From the NCBI GenBank assembly GCA_007136585.1, contig SLGR01000073.1:1-8723 (forward strand): a DNA stretch of 8,723 nt, read 5' to 3'. Source of the stretch: Candidatus Sumerlaeota bacterium (GTDB lineage: Bacteria; CG03; SLGR01). Shown piece by piece: positions 1-6,151 of the stretch. The notes below the pieces were generated by a model. The model had not been told where the DNA came from. It did not search any database and saw only the letters and a program-made list of their open reading frames with translations. Position 1 is the first letter of the stretch. Every line of letters starts with the position of its first letter. The translations under genes and the position numbers were made by a program.

Positions 1-211
1 CTGTATCGTCAGATACAGTAAAAATATCTTTTTTCTTTTTTATTACCCGGTGCAGATAAAGTCCGCCCCGGTCCCTGTAGCATATCAGATCCCCGGTCCT
101 GTATTTAAAAGTTTTTCTTATAAAAAGAACACTGCCGGACCTTATAAAAGGCCGCATACAGCCGCCCTTAACTTTTACCGGGATTATATTGTTCCTGAAA
201 CAAGTATCCAT
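1..211 (-). CDS. S24/S26 (LexA/signal-peptidase fold) peptidase-like protein, partial (N-terminal 70 residues)
   Basis: The frame opens at ATG 211, just after an in-frame TAA, and runs off the window at position 1. Visible motifs are VKGGCMRPFIRSGS (residues 14-27), RTGDLICYRD (38-47) and GLYLHRVI (50-57), followed by FTVSDD. These align with the GxSMxPxixxGD, GDixxy, HRV and GDn blocks of small S24/S26 proteins found next to HprK-like and PqqD-like genes. Two departures stand out. Cys18 occupies the position of the usual serine before Met, and SDD replaces the usual GD. His54 matches the His used instead of Lys by archaeal/eukaryotic-type signal peptidases. A peptidase role (cutting a leader or an envelope protein) is plausible but unproven, since the nucleophile differs and most of the C-terminus is outside. 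GGAGG (230-234) is 18 bases from the ATG, unusually far, so the start is less certain than the motifs. Confidence 0.7.
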   Translation of the reverse strand, partial: MDTCFRNNIIPVKVKGGCMRPFIRSGSVLFIRKTFKYRTGDLICYRDRGGLYLHRVIKKKKDIFTVSDDT

Positions 212-268
212 TTATATAAATTTTCTCACCCTCCAAAGTAACCTCTTACTTTATTATTCTACTTATCC

Positions 269-297
269 AGTATATTAAACCTGTATCATTACGGTAA
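269..297 (-). promoter_or_regulatory. Possible sigma-70-type promoter upstream of the peptidase-like gene
   Basis: On the minus strand, TTACCG (292-297) and TATACT (269-274) are separated by 17 bases. The -10 element matches consensus at five of six bases, but the -35 is weak. GGTAATGTTACC, a small palindrome, overlaps the -35. It lies in the roughly 100-base gap after the surface protein stop, so the peptidase-like gene could have its own promoter or simply read through. Confidence 0.25.
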
Positions 298-311
298 CAT
301 TACCCTCTTAA

Positions 312-2819
312 TTACCTTACAACCGCAAATTTTACCTTATTAAAAGAGTCCCCTGAACTTACAGCCAGTATGTATACCCCAGAAGCCAGTTTGCCGGCGC
401 CGGCCCAGTGGTAACTGCCGGAGCCATTATGAGAGAAACTGTCGATTAGTTCCCCGGCAATATTAAAGACCCTGATATCCGCAGAGGGAGGAAGAGCACC
501 TATAATAATACCGCCCCCGTCTGCTTCCCCGTAATCCGGGTCCCCCGGCTTTAAGGGATTGGGATAAACATACACAGATTTTGTACCCGTATAAGCAGTT
601 GCCAGAAGAGTATATATAGAAAGAGAGTCAAGGCGCCCCTCTACCCATCTCTTTTCACTGTCTATTGTGACTCTGCCGGGCGGGAGAAACTCCCATTCCA
701 AACCTGCCTGGTTAAGTTTTGCCAGCCGGAGCCTGTCAACATCCGGGTGCGGTAAACCCGCCGGATAGTGTATCCTGATAATTATATCACCCGATATGAT
801 TAAAGGAATTTCGTCCGGTTCCACAGGAGTTCCGTCAGGCCTCATAAGCACAAAATCTTTAGGAGCAACTATATCTTTTACCGTTCCCGGCGGCAGTTTT
901 TCATCAGCCGTTCTTCTGGCTTTTTCCTGTCCGGAATCAAGATCGCGGATAAGGGCAAATGTAGGGGTGCTTGTAGGCGGGATTTGCATTGATGAGTTCT
1001 CATCGTTATCCCGAACCAAATACTGAACATTATGATAAACCGGAGACGCATATGCTGTTAAATTATCCGATCGCCCTAAAAATTTACCGGACCCCCCGGC
1101 TTCCAAATACCTGGTCTGCGGAGTGTTGGGCTCAACTCCACCCTCAACCCAGCTGCCGGTACTGCCGTCCAGCTGCGAAATGAGGATATCATCACAGGAA
1201 TAAATCCTGTAATACGTTGAGCCGGGAATAAGATCCCACTCCCATCTTATAGAACTTGTTGAAAGAGCAGTGGCCCTGAAAGACGGCTTAGCCAGGGAGA
1301 CAAGAGAATATACTGAAAGAATGCTCAGGCGCCCCTCTACCCATCTGTTTTCCCTGTCTATTGTGACTCTGCCGGGTGAAATGAACTCCCATTCAGAATT
1401 CTCCAGGTTAAGTTTTACCAGCCGGAGCCTGTCAACATCAGAACCCGGCAAATCCGCAGGGTAGGGTATCCTGATAATTATATCATCTGATATTATTAAG
1501 GGGATTTCGCCCGGTTCCACAGGTGTTCCGTCAGGCCTCATAAGCACAAAATCTTTAGGAGCAACTATATCTTTTACCGTTCCCGGCGGCAGTTTTTCAT
1601 CAGCCGCTTTCCCGGCGCTTGCCTGTGAGGAATCAATATCGCGGATAAGGGCAAATGTAGGGGTGCTTGCAGGCGGGATCTGCATTGATGAGTCCTCATC
1701 GTTATCCCAAACCAAATACTGCGCGTTATGATAAACCGGCGATGCATAAGAGGTAAGGTTATCCGACCGTCCAAAACCCATAGCGGGACCTCCCGGTTTA
1801 GGCCCCCCGGCAAAGAGATACCTGGTCCGGGGGGTATTGGGATCAAGCCCATCTTCAACCCAGCTGCCGGTACTGCCGTGCAACTGCGAAAGGAGGATAT
1901 CTTCGCAGGAGTAAATCCTGTAATATGTTGCTCCGGGAATCAGGTCCCACTCCCATCTTATAGAACCCCTTGAAATAGCAGAGGCCCTGAAAGGCGGCTT
2001 ATACAACTCTCCCGTATCATCTCCGTCCTCAAATTCCCAGGACCAGTCATGACGGAATTTTTCCCGGGCCGCCTCAGGTGCTCCAAGGCTGTATTTTATT
2101 CCTTCAGCCCCAAAGTTAACCCCGGTTTTTTTTATATCAAGTTCAGACCAGGCTATAAGAAGTTTGTCGTAATTTTCGGTTGAAAACCCGGAGTTTGAGA
2201 GAAAACCCGTAAAATCAGAGACTTCCCTTATATTCCACCCTGAAATATCCCGGTCAAAGGCGGATGCGCCGTTAAACATATGCCTCATACTTGTGGAGTT
2301 TGAGACATCCCAGGAACTTATATCCTGATTAAAGCCGGCGGCGCCCTTAAACATGCTCCTCATATCAGTAACGCTTGAAGATATAACATCAAAAAAATCC
2401 TCGGCCGTAAACTCAGTTATGTTTTCCGCGCCGGCAAACATTTCCCTGGCGCTCGTTATGCCCGTTACCCCCGGGTATACAGGGGTAAGTATGTCTCTGA
2501 GAAGATGCGGCGTATACCCGTTTACACCTGAAAAACTGATCCTCCCGGCCTTCCCCGTAAGACTGATGGTATAGGTTCCGGTCGACTCATAATAATTGGA
2601 AGGGCTCCGGTCCCCGTCAGCTATTGGTTCAGTTCCGGCGCCGACTCCCCAGTCAATTACCATATTTTCAGCGCCGTCAATTATGAAAGTAAATGTTGAA
2701 CTTTCAGCTGTGGTTTTGATAACAAAATCGAAACTCTGCTCCTGGGCGTTAAGCTCAAAAACAGCAAATACTATAATAAGGATTGCTGTTATAATCCTGC
2801 AAAATATTTTTGCTCTCAT
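312..2819 (-). CDS. Secreted multidomain surface protein: DUF285/BspA region, two tandem FN3-like modules, FlgD/T9SS-type C-terminus
   Basis: This 835-residue protein starts with a signal peptide (MRAK, hydrophobic 8-22, likely cut after FELNA, residue 25). Residues 30-115 resemble the PKD-like domain that precedes DUF285, with DWGVG where DWGDG is usual. Residues 120-245 are DUF285/BspA-like, with repeats starting at M127, M156 and M181 and the phrase FNQDISSWDVSN. Two long modules follow, residues 275-510 and 511-741. Each has an FN3-like part (SSIRWEWDLIPGSTYYRIYS) and a second beta-rich part ending VEGRL followed by an aromatic-rich strand. Residues 748-835 form a FlgD/T9SS-like Ig domain (YPNP, IRVFNIAGELI, GVYILAV), often a surface-sorting or anchoring tail. 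No enzyme motif is seen; adhesion or an outer-surface role is likely. The weak ribosome site GGGGAA lies about 12 bases before ATG. It is probably in the same transcript as the peptide, 45 bases upstream. Confidence 0.9.
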   Translation of the reverse strand: MRAKIFCRIITAILIIVFAVFELNAQEQSFDFVIKTTAESSTFTFIIDGAENMVIDWGVGAGTEPIADGDRSPSNYYESTGTYTISLTGKAGRISFSGVNGYTPHLLRDILTPVYPGVTGITSAREMFAGAENITEFTAEDFFDVISSSVTDMRSMFKGAAGFNQDISSWDVSNSTSMRHMFNGASAFDRDISGWNIREVSDFTGFLSNSGFSTENYDKLLIAWSELDIKKTGVNFGAEGIKYSLGAPEAAREKFRHDWSWEFEDGDDTGELYKPPFRASAISRGSIRWEWDLIPGATYYRIYSCEDILLSQLHGSTGSWVEDGLDPNTPRTRYLFAGGPKPGGPAMGFGRSDNLTSYASPVYHNAQYLVWDNDEDSSMQIPPASTPTFALIRDIDSSQASAGKAADEKLPPGTVKDIVAPKDFVLMRPDGTPVEPGEIPLIISDDIIIRIPYPADLPGSDVDRLRLVKLNLENSEWEFISPGRVTIDRENRWVEGRLSILSVYSLVSLAKPSFRATALSTSSIRWEWDLIPGSTYYRIYSCDDILISQLDGSTGSWVEGGVEPNTPQTRYLEAGGSGKFLGRSDNLTAYASPVYHNVQYLVRDNDENSSMQIPPTSTPTFALIRDLDSGQEKARRTADEKLPPGTVKDIVAPKDFVLMRPDGTPVEPDEIPLIISGDIIIRIHYPAGLPHPDVDRLRLAKLNQAGLEWEFLPPGRVTIDSEKRWVEGRLDSLSIYTLLATAYTGTKSVYVYPNPLKPGDPDYGEADGGGIIIGALPPSADIRVFNIAGELIDSFSHNGSGSYHWAGAGKLASGVYILAVSSGDSFNKVKFAVVR
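597..1289 (-). repeat. Tandem module copy 2 in the surface protein (residues 511-741)
   Basis: This is the second copy of the module, directly following copy 1 and preceding the C-terminal FlgD/T9SS-like domain. Its 96-base stretch 815-910 matches 1511-1606 with one mismatch. The near-identity at DNA level indicates recent duplication or gene conversion within the coding frame. Confidence 0.9.
1290..1997 (-). repeat. Tandem module copy 1 in the surface protein (residues 275-510)
   Basis: This is the first of two adjacent long in-frame modules (236 residues here, 231 in copy 2) covering an FN3-like part and a second beta-rich part. It carries a slightly longer loop (PKPGGPAMG near residues 340-348) than copy 2. 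The stretch 1511-1606 differs from its counterpart in copy 2 by only one base, while the flanks have diverged further. Confidence 0.9.
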
Positions 2820-2864
2820 AAATTAATAATTTCCCCAGCGTTTTCTGAAAAAATCTACTGCGGT

Positions 2865-3020
2865 TTATGACCTCATAGGAAGTATGCCGCAGTTAAAATC
2901 CCAGATAGGAAGCCCCGCGCTGCATTTTCCGCAGGATAGAGCCGCCGTCTCGGTTATCTTCTCGGAGCTTACAGAGGGTTTCGTGTACTTTTTTTTCTTT
3001 CTGTTTTTCTTCTCCGCCAT
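2865..3020 (-). CDS. 51-residue cysteine-containing peptide, probable RiPP precursor
   Basis: ATG at 3020 with AAGGGG (3027-3032) six bases upstream, ending in TAA at 2865-2867. The N-terminal part is lysine-rich (residues 4-11) and leads into KYTKPSVSSEKITETAAL (residues 11-28). That has the layout of a leader, with a YxxP motif at Y12/P15 and a Thr at 25, as in leaders bound by PqqD-type recognition elements. The C-terminal part holds C30, C33 and C44 together with W40, D41 and N43, and ends PMRS. There is no signal peptide or membrane segment. It lies 34 bases after the radical SAM gene and 45 bases before the surface protein. Its position beside a PqqD-like protein, a radical SAM/SPASM enzyme and an HprK-like protein makes it the natural substrate. 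It is shorter than usual gene-calling cutoffs. The product, cleavage site and crosslinks are unknown. Confidence 0.78.
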   Translation of the reverse strand: MAEKKNRKKKKYTKPSVSSEKITETAALSCGKCSAGLPIWDFNCGILPMRS

Positions 3021-3035
3021 AAACTACCCCTTAAT

Positions 3036-3054
3036 AATAATAGTTACTATTATT
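3036..3054. promoter_or_regulatory. AT-rich palindrome between the radical SAM gene and the peptide gene
   Basis: AATAATAGT and ACTATTATT form a perfect 9-base inverted repeat around a single central T, immediately after the radical SAM stop and just before the ribosome binding site of the 51-residue peptide. It could be an operator for separate control of the peptide, or a weak hairpin (8-bp stem, TTA loop) protecting or separating the mRNA segment. It is pure low-GC sequence, so chance is a real alternative. Confidence 0.35.
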
Positions 3055-4089
3055 TTAACCTAAATCCTCTTTTATTTCAATACCCTGAGATGAGACTGTG
3101 TTTACAGGAACCCTAAGACGGTCAGCGGTATCGGAGGCGGCCCCGCAGAAAAAATCCGGTCCTTCAGCCGAGGCTATACCGGGGCAGATTCCGCAGTAAC
3201 TGAGAACCCCGCAGGAGAAACAATTCTCAAGGTGCGAATAATCCGGTTTCATCACTTCCCATATCCTCTCAAACCCTTCTTCCGCCGCTCTCCCGCACGG
3301 AACCCTCCAGGATAAGCAGGGAAAAACATTTCCACAGGAGTCAACCGCAGCCATATTAACCCCCGCCCCGCACTCCAGTTTCTCCCTGGGCCGGAAATCC
3401 CCTGTATCAAATATCCCGCTCTCAAAGACAGTCTCGCATACCTTCTCCCTGGATATTCTGCGGGAAATTATCCGGTCTTTATTTTTCCTGTAACAGGGAG
3501 ATATCACAGGGTCAATCTTATGGGTAAGGTTTCTTTTCCGCGCCCACCGGCGGAGCTTATCCAGGTCATTGTAATTCTCATCCATAAGCGGGGTTTTTAT
3601 AACAGGGCTTATACCGTTTAAAAGAAGGTTATCAATGCCGAGGGATGTTTTCTCAAAAGACCCCGGGACCCCCGTGATAAGGTCGTGCCTCTCAGGGTCG
3701 GAGGAATAGACCGAGATATGGACCGAAAACAGGGAAAACTCCGCCAGGCGGGCACCCTTCTCCCTGTTTATCCCGGTCCCGGAGGTAAAGAGCATTACGG
3801 CAAACCCCCTGAGCTTTGCTTCTTCAAGTATCTCCCAGAGATCGCTCCTGAGAAGGGGCTCCCCCCCGGTAAGTATCAGAAAAAGGGTCCCGGCGGTTTC
3901 CAGGGACTCAAGGAGTTCTTTTACCTGTTCCGCGTTCATCTCTCCGCTCTCCCTTGACGGGGCCCCGCGGTGAAAACAGTGTATACAATTTAGATGGCAC
4001 CGGGAGGTCAGCTCCAGATGCACCGTGAGAGGGACCCGGTTCTCAAAAGAGCATCTTCCAAGACGGGCGACCGGGGAATAAGAGGTCAC
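3055..4089 (-). CDS. Radical SAM/SPASM peptide-modifying enzyme
   Basis: This 344-residue enzyme has the radical SAM cluster motif CHLNCIHC (C31, C35, C38), GGEP at 75-78 for SAM binding, and a C-terminal SPASM domain. SPASM cysteines are C240 in CGAG, C258 after a CX13GX4C spacing, then C290, C293, C299, C302 and C315 in a CX2CX5CX2CX12C run; C252 and C265 are extra. This is enough for two auxiliary iron-sulfur clusters, as in PqqE, AlbA and anSME-like enzymes that modify peptides through a 5'-deoxyadenosyl radical. The first approximately 20 residues do not form a separate PqqD-like domain; that role is taken by the adjacent small gene. The start is GTG at 4089, overlapping the PqqD-like stop (GTGA) with AAGGGG eight bases upstream (4098-4103). 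The reaction could be a thioether, carbon-carbon or other crosslink; the sequence does not decide. Confidence 0.95.
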   Translation of the reverse strand: MTSYSPVARLGRCSFENRVPLTVHLELTSRCHLNCIHCFHRGAPSRESGEMNAEQVKELLESLETAGTLFLILTGGEPLLRSDLWEILEEAKLRGFAVMLFTSGTGINREKGARLAEFSLFSVHISVYSSDPERHDLITGVPGSFEKTSLGIDNLLLNGISPVIKTPLMDENYNDLDKLRRWARKRNLTHKIDPVISPCYRKNKDRIISRRISREKVCETVFESGIFDTGDFRPREKLECGAGVNMAAVDSCGNVFPCLSWRVPCGRAAEEGFERIWEVMKPDYSHLENCFSCGVLSYCGICPGIASAEGPDFFCGAASDTADRLRVPVNTVSSQGIEIKEDLG

Positions 4090-4340
4090 AGGAGTATCCC
4101 CTTCTCTCTTAAATCTTCCGTAAACTCTTCCATATCTCTTTCCGCTTCGCCACGGGATACTTCAAACTCTCCGCAGAGGCCGCGTATGATGGTTTCCGGC
4201 TCGCTCCCCTTCTTAAGCTCCGAGTATATGTAGGTTCCGGTATCGTTAAGCATATGAAGCATCCTGTTTCCAGGGTCAACAATATAATAGCAGCCGTCAA
4301 TGAGCCGGGCGGCCATATCGGGGTTTATACTGAAGCTCAT
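4086..4340 (-). CDS. PqqD-like peptide chaperone (RiPP recognition element)
   Basis: This is an 84-residue, stand-alone PqqD-like protein, the usual length for the family. The pattern fits: DMAARLIDGCYYIVDPGNR gives the first strands, HMLNDTGTYIYSEL (29-42) is the hallmark LN-x-x-G followed by a helix, and a C-terminal winged-helix-like segment ends DLREKGILL. PqqD proteins bind the leader of a ribosomally made precursor and present it to the radical SAM partner. It overlaps the HprK-like gene upstream and the radical SAM gene downstream by 4 bases each, so all three are probably made in fixed proportion. The likely ligand is the 51-residue peptide encoded immediately after the radical SAM gene. 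A shifted 63-residue reading frame inside it is a shadow. Confidence 0.86.
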   Translation of the reverse strand: MSFSINPDMAARLIDGCYYIVDPGNRMLHMLNDTGTYIYSELKKGSEPETIIRGLCGEFEVSRGEAERDMEEFTEDLREKGILL

Positions 4341-5080
4341 ACCCCGGCCAGAGCCCTGCTGTATACCCCCCGCCCCGGAATTAAAAGACTGAGTTCGCGG
4401 GCAATATCCGCAAGGGCGCCGAACCCTTCCGGGCTCGCCGAGTAGAAGAGAGTGTTCCGGAGTATCTCCCGGTAAACCCTCCCCGGTTCGAGATCCCCGT
4501 CAAGGCGGAGCATATTAAACCCCGTTAGCGGGCAGCTCCTGTTCTCAAACTCCCCGGCGAATTCCCCGGAAAAAGGGGTTGAGCAGACCCGCCAGGAACC
4601 CGAGACCTTCCTCAGGGCAGTTATATCATCAGATAAGATATTATCCCTGCCCCTGACAGAGGATGTCTTACCGCTCCCCGAAGGGCCCGTATAGACCTCC
4701 CCTCCAAGAGATGAAGCGTGCATAAGAAGCCCCCCCCGGGGGGGGAGAAATACAGAGTAAGCCGCTCTTAAAACTGAGTCAAGCGCATGTATATCCCTGA
4801 AGACCTCTCCTGATATCTCACCCTGCGATACCGTTATATTCATCCCGCGCCCCTTTAGAGACTCACCGTTATCAAGGCAGGATATCTCCACCTCTTCCGC
4901 GGCCGGAACCTCATCCTCAAGCGTAACCCGCACGGTAAAATCGGGGCTGACGGGGGATGAGAAGAACCCCCTGTATATTCTCTCTATACCCGGAAGGTCC
5001 TTATCAAGGGTTACGCGGCAGCAGACCCCGGCTATATCAATAGAAAAATCCGGTCCCCGTTCCAGGGAAGAAAGACTCAA
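4337..5080 (-). CDS. HprK-like (HPr kinase-related) protein of a PqqD/radical SAM cassette
   Basis: This 247-residue protein has the core of the HPr kinase/PEP-carboxykinase fold: a histidine in GLLMHASS (118-124), a P-loop GPSGSGKT (132-139), LSDD (149-152) and a later STPFSGEF (167-174). It lacks the N-terminal domain of true HprK and is nowhere near an HPr gene. It therefore resembles the HprK-related kinases found beside PqqD-like chaperones, including exosortase neighbourhoods and the kinases that tailor some lasso peptides. A role phosphorylating a peptide or a pathway component is inference. The start is TTG at 5080: the codon just upstream in frame is a stop, and GGGGAGGGG (5085-5093) lies at ideal spacing. 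The first 4 bases overlap the HD-GYP stop (TTGA), and the last 4 overlap the PqqD-like gene (ATGA). A C8G8 run at 4730-4745 encodes PPRGG just before the histidine. Confidence 0.85.
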   Translation of the reverse strand: MSLSSLERGPDFSIDIAGVCCRVTLDKDLPGIERIYRGFFSSPVSPDFTVRVTLEDEVPAAEEVEISCLDNGESLKGRGMNITVSQGEISGEVFRDIHALDSVLRAAYSVFLPPRGGLLMHASSLGGEVYTGPSGSGKTSSVRGRDNILSDDITALRKVSGSWRVCSTPFSGEFAGEFENRSCPLTGFNMLRLDGDLEPGRVYREILRNTLFYSASPEGFGALADIARELSLLIPGRGVYSRALAGV

Positions 5081-6108
5081 TCATCCCCTCCCCGGGAGAT
5101 TTTTTCCGGGATACTCTCTATGGTAAGAAGTTTTTCCCTTGAAAGGTCTATTATCTCGGGTTCTTCTCCGGAAGGCATATCCTCTATGATCTCAACCGAG
5201 GGCGAGGTCGGAGACTCCGGCCTGACCTCCACAACCCTGGCGGAGCGACCGTCGTCAAGGTTTACTATAGAACCCCTGGGGTAGAGGGTAAGCGTATCAA
5301 CCAGGACACGGACAACCCCGGCTGAGAACCCCCTGTCTCGTTCCGCGATCACCATTTCCATAGCCCTGGCCGGGTTGTAAGCCCCGCGCCAGGGGCGTTT
5401 ATGCGTCAGGGCTTCATATACATCGCAGACGGATATTATAGAGGCGAGACGGTTTATCTGATCTTTCTCAAGGTTATCAGGGTACCCGCTGCCGTCAAAC
5501 CTCTCGTGGTGCTGGGAGGCTACAGATATTATATCTTCTGTAAAATTCCTCTCCCGGGACGGGATGCTTTTTATAACCTCAGACGCTTCAGAGGCGTGTT
5601 TCTCAATTATCTTCTTCTCGCTTTTCTGAAGAACCCGCCCGGCAGAAGCTATATCCATATAACCTGCCATCCCCGTATCGTGAAGAAAAGAAGCCAGGGC
5701 AAGGCGCAGAACCTGGTCTTCGTTGAATATCATCCTTGAGACTACAGCAGCCGAGAGCATACAGACGTTCACCGAATGAGCGTAAAGATAGTTACCCGGA
5801 GTGTTCTCGTAAAAATACTCTTCCAGGAACCCGTTCTTACTCTCGGAAGCGGTACTGAAAAGTTTCCTGAGAAACTCAATATCATCCTCTGTAATAATAA
5901 CCCTAGCCGAAGATGCGGCGCTGTCTATCTTCTCCTTGGCCAGGAGCAGGGCCTCGTTATATATATCCTCCAGGCTCTCTTCATCCGAAGATACTTTTAC
6001 GGGTTTCTCCTCTGCGCGCTGATCCTTTTCGGGAAGGGTCTCCTCCACGCCGCGGCAGCGTTTATCCCTGCCCTCAGGGTCCTTATAGGCGTCTGATATC
6101 CTTATCAT
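5077..6108 (-). CDS. HD-GYP domain protein, putative cyclic-di-GMP phosphodiesterase
   Basis: This 343-residue soluble protein has a charged, probably disordered N-terminus (1-60), a helical linker, then an HD-GYP domain from about 105 to 270. Metal-binding and signature residues are present: H111, H143-D144 in LHDTGM, H171, H200-H201 and GSGYP at 206-210, followed by D229 in SVCDVYEALTHKRPWR. A C-terminal extension beginning YPRGSIVNL (277 on) matches the usual tail of the family. HD-GYP proteins hydrolyse cyclic-di-GMP to pGpG or GMP. One departure is visible: the lysine of the usual HDxGK motif is Met147, so activity is likely but not certain. No receiver or membrane sensor domain is present, so the input signal is unclear. 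The ATG has CGGAG eight bases upstream. Its TGA overlaps the TTG start of the HprK-like gene, which suggests translational coupling to the peptide-modification genes. Confidence 0.93.
   Translation of the reverse strand: MIRISDAYKDPEGRDKRCRGVEETLPEKDQRAEEKPVKVSSDEESLEDIYNEALLLAKEKIDSAASSARVIITEDDIEFLRKLFSTASESKNGFLEEYFYENTPGNYLYAHSVNVCMLSAAVVSRMIFNEDQVLRLALASFLHDTGMAGYMDIASAGRVLQKSEKKIIEKHASEASEVIKSIPSRERNFTEDIISVASQHHERFDGSGYPDNLEKDQINRLASIISVCDVYEALTHKRPWRGAYNPARAMEMVIAERDRGFSAGVVRVLVDTLTLYPRGSIVNLDDGRSARVVEVRPESPTSPSVEIIEDMPSGEEPEIIDLSREKLLTIESIPEKISRGGDD
5085..5093 (-). promoter_or_regulatory. Ribosome binding site that fixes the TTG start of the HprK-like gene
   Basis: GGGGAGGGG lies inside the last codons of the HD-GYP gene, with its GGAGG core six bases before TTG at 5080. 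Because the upstream in-frame codon is a stop, this site supports the unusual TTG start over a much later ATG, which would remove the N-terminal third of the protein. Confidence 0.7.
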
Positions 6109-6151
6109 AGTTTTTTCTCCGTTACGCTTAGCTCCGCCGGAACACCCCGCA

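Noticed and set aside
1-18. CTGTATC-GTCA-GATACAG hairpin, with a T-rich tract from 27 to 40, resembling a terminator
   Set aside because: It lies inside the open frame of the peptidase-like gene, and the T-rich tract is separated from the stem and is on the wrong strand for terminating minus-strand genes.
168-236. A 22-codon TTG-initiated minus-strand frame (LEGEKIYINGYLFQ...) overlapping the start of the peptidase-like gene
   Set aside because: It is very short, has a rare start and no neighbouring similarity. The ATG 211 frame carries clear family motifs instead.
1574-1858. 94-codon shifted minus-strand frame inside the surface protein
   Set aside because: It is an overlapping frame of the repeat module with low-complexity translation and no motif.
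2865-3020. Reading the peptide as a classic lasso precursor
   Set aside because: No cyclase or lasso protease is visible and no Asp or Glu lies at ring distance after the conserved Thr.
5401-6110. Plus-strand frames of 106 to 112 codons opposite the HD-GYP gene
   Set aside because: The minus strand encodes a motif-complete HD-GYP protein here; the antisense frames have no recognisable content.
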